Origin: Omnitrophica bacterium RBG_13_46_9
GTDB lineage: Bacteria; Omnitrophota; Gorgyraeia; JABMRN01; RBG-13-46-9
Assembly: GCA_001804045.1 (NCBI GenBank)
Contig: MHFD01000019.1
Span: forward strand, 1-5,802
Direction of reading: 5' to 3'
DNA length: 5,802 nucleotides
A program made the translations under genes and the position numbers. Under the pieces are notes generated by a model. That model was not told the DNA's origin, searched no databases, and was given only the letters and a program-made list of their open reading frames with translations. Of this stretch, positions 5,375 to 5,802 are shown in pieces (the first letter of the stretch is position 1; each line of letters opens with the position of its first letter).

Positions 5375-5802
5375 ATGTCACGTATTTTTTTAATCATTTT
5401 GTTATTACTTATGACTTTTGAAGCTTCATCCGTGGCTGAGAAGGAAGATTTCGATGGAAAAAGAAAAAAGATGGTCGAGGAGCAGATTGTGGCCCGGGGG
5501 GTTAGGGACCCGAATGTCATCAGGGCCATGTTAAGGGTGCCGCGGCATATTTTTGTGGAGGATGGTTTAAAAGACATCGCGTATGCAGATACACCTTTGC
5601 CTATAGGATACGGCCAAACGATATCTCAGCCTTATATCGTGGCGTTTATGACCGAGGCATTGGATCTTAAGAAAGAGGATAAGGTCTTAGAGATCGGTAC
5701 AGGAAGCGGATATCAGGCAGCGGTATTGGCGGAGATGGTCAAAGAGGTCTGCACTATAGAGATAATCCCGGCGCTGGCGGAAGAAGCCGAAAAAAGACTA
5801 GG
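5375..5802 (+). CDS. pcm: Protein-L-isoaspartate O-methyltransferase, exported form, cut by window end
   Basis: The enzyme uses S-adenosylmethionine to methylate isoaspartyl residues in aged proteins, starting their repair. The first 142 codons are present and the frame is open at the right edge; a typical protein of this family would need roughly 70 to 80 more residues. Family motifs are MVEEQIVARGVRDPNVI (33-49), VPRHIFV (55-61), LPIGYGQTISQPYIVAFM (75-92), the SAM-binding LEIGTGSGYQAA (105-116) and the acidic post-motif CTIEII (126-131). The N-terminus has a signal peptide shape: Arg3, a hydrophobic core IFLIILLLLM (4-13) and a plausible cleavage site after Ser-Val-Ala (19-21), which would place it in the periplasm or outside. 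AAGGGG at 5361-5366, eight bases from ATG 5375, is a strong ribosome binding site supporting the start that includes this leader. The gene follows the glycosyltransferase by 21 bases and is probably cotranscribed. Confidence 0.93.
   Translation, partial: MSRIFLIILLLLMTFEASSVAEKEDFDGKRKKMVEEQIVARGVRDPNVIRAMLRVPRHIFVEDGLKDIAYADTPLPIGYGQTISQPYIVAFMTEALDLKKEDKVLEIGTGSGYQAAVLAEMVKEVCTIEIIPALAEEAEKRL

Overview
The window reads as a compact bacterial chromosome segment of moderate GC. It carries five complete genes and one gene cut off by the right edge, all on the + strand. No tRNA, rRNA, CRISPR, transposase or phage gene is visible. The mix of genes, the protein flavour and the short multi-part intergenic repeats suggest an uncultured candidate-phylum bacterium of the Omnitrophota or a similar lineage. 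That assignment is a guess from overall character, because no marker gene is present.

Layout. Bases 1-208 are non-coding and hold a plausible sigma-70-type promoter (TTGACT, 17 bp, TATGCT) whose -35 box lies in an 8-bp inverted repeat. Next comes a stand-alone LigD-type 3'-phosphoesterase (209-607), then a Na+/phosphate cotransporter (649-1770) and a PhoU-domain protein (1859-2539). The last two look like the separated halves of the transporter-PhoU fusions found in other bacteria. The 318-bp gap at 2540-2857 is mostly filled by two 104-bp direct repeats exactly 113 bp apart. Each is built of four related GATTAC/GTAATC arms in a crossing A-B-A'-B' order. A promoter and a good ribosome binding site then lead into glgC (2858-4111), an ADP-glucose pyrophosphorylase of the cyanobacterial/plant type. 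The gap at 4112-4210 holds heptamer repeats forming a 24-bp inverted repeat (23 of 24 paired) that ends three bases before the start codon of a GT4 glycosyltransferase (4211-5353). After 21 bases begins a protein-L-isoaspartate O-methyltransferase with an apparent signal peptide (5375 to beyond the window).

How the genes fit together. The transporter and PhoU protein form a phosphate-uptake and control pair. GlgC commits glucose-1-phosphate to glycogen and, judging by its conserved lysines, may be activated by 3-phosphoglycerate and inhibited by phosphate. A functional link with its phosphate-transport neighbours is therefore possible but unproven. The glycosyltransferase resembles cell-surface glycan enzymes rather than glycogen synthase. 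The phosphoesterase (DNA end repair) and the methyltransferase (protein repair in the envelope) are maintenance functions with no obvious tie to the rest.

No clearly new multi-gene system is visible. The most unusual material is intergenic: the paired crossing-arm repeats and the heptamer hairpin jammed against a start codon.
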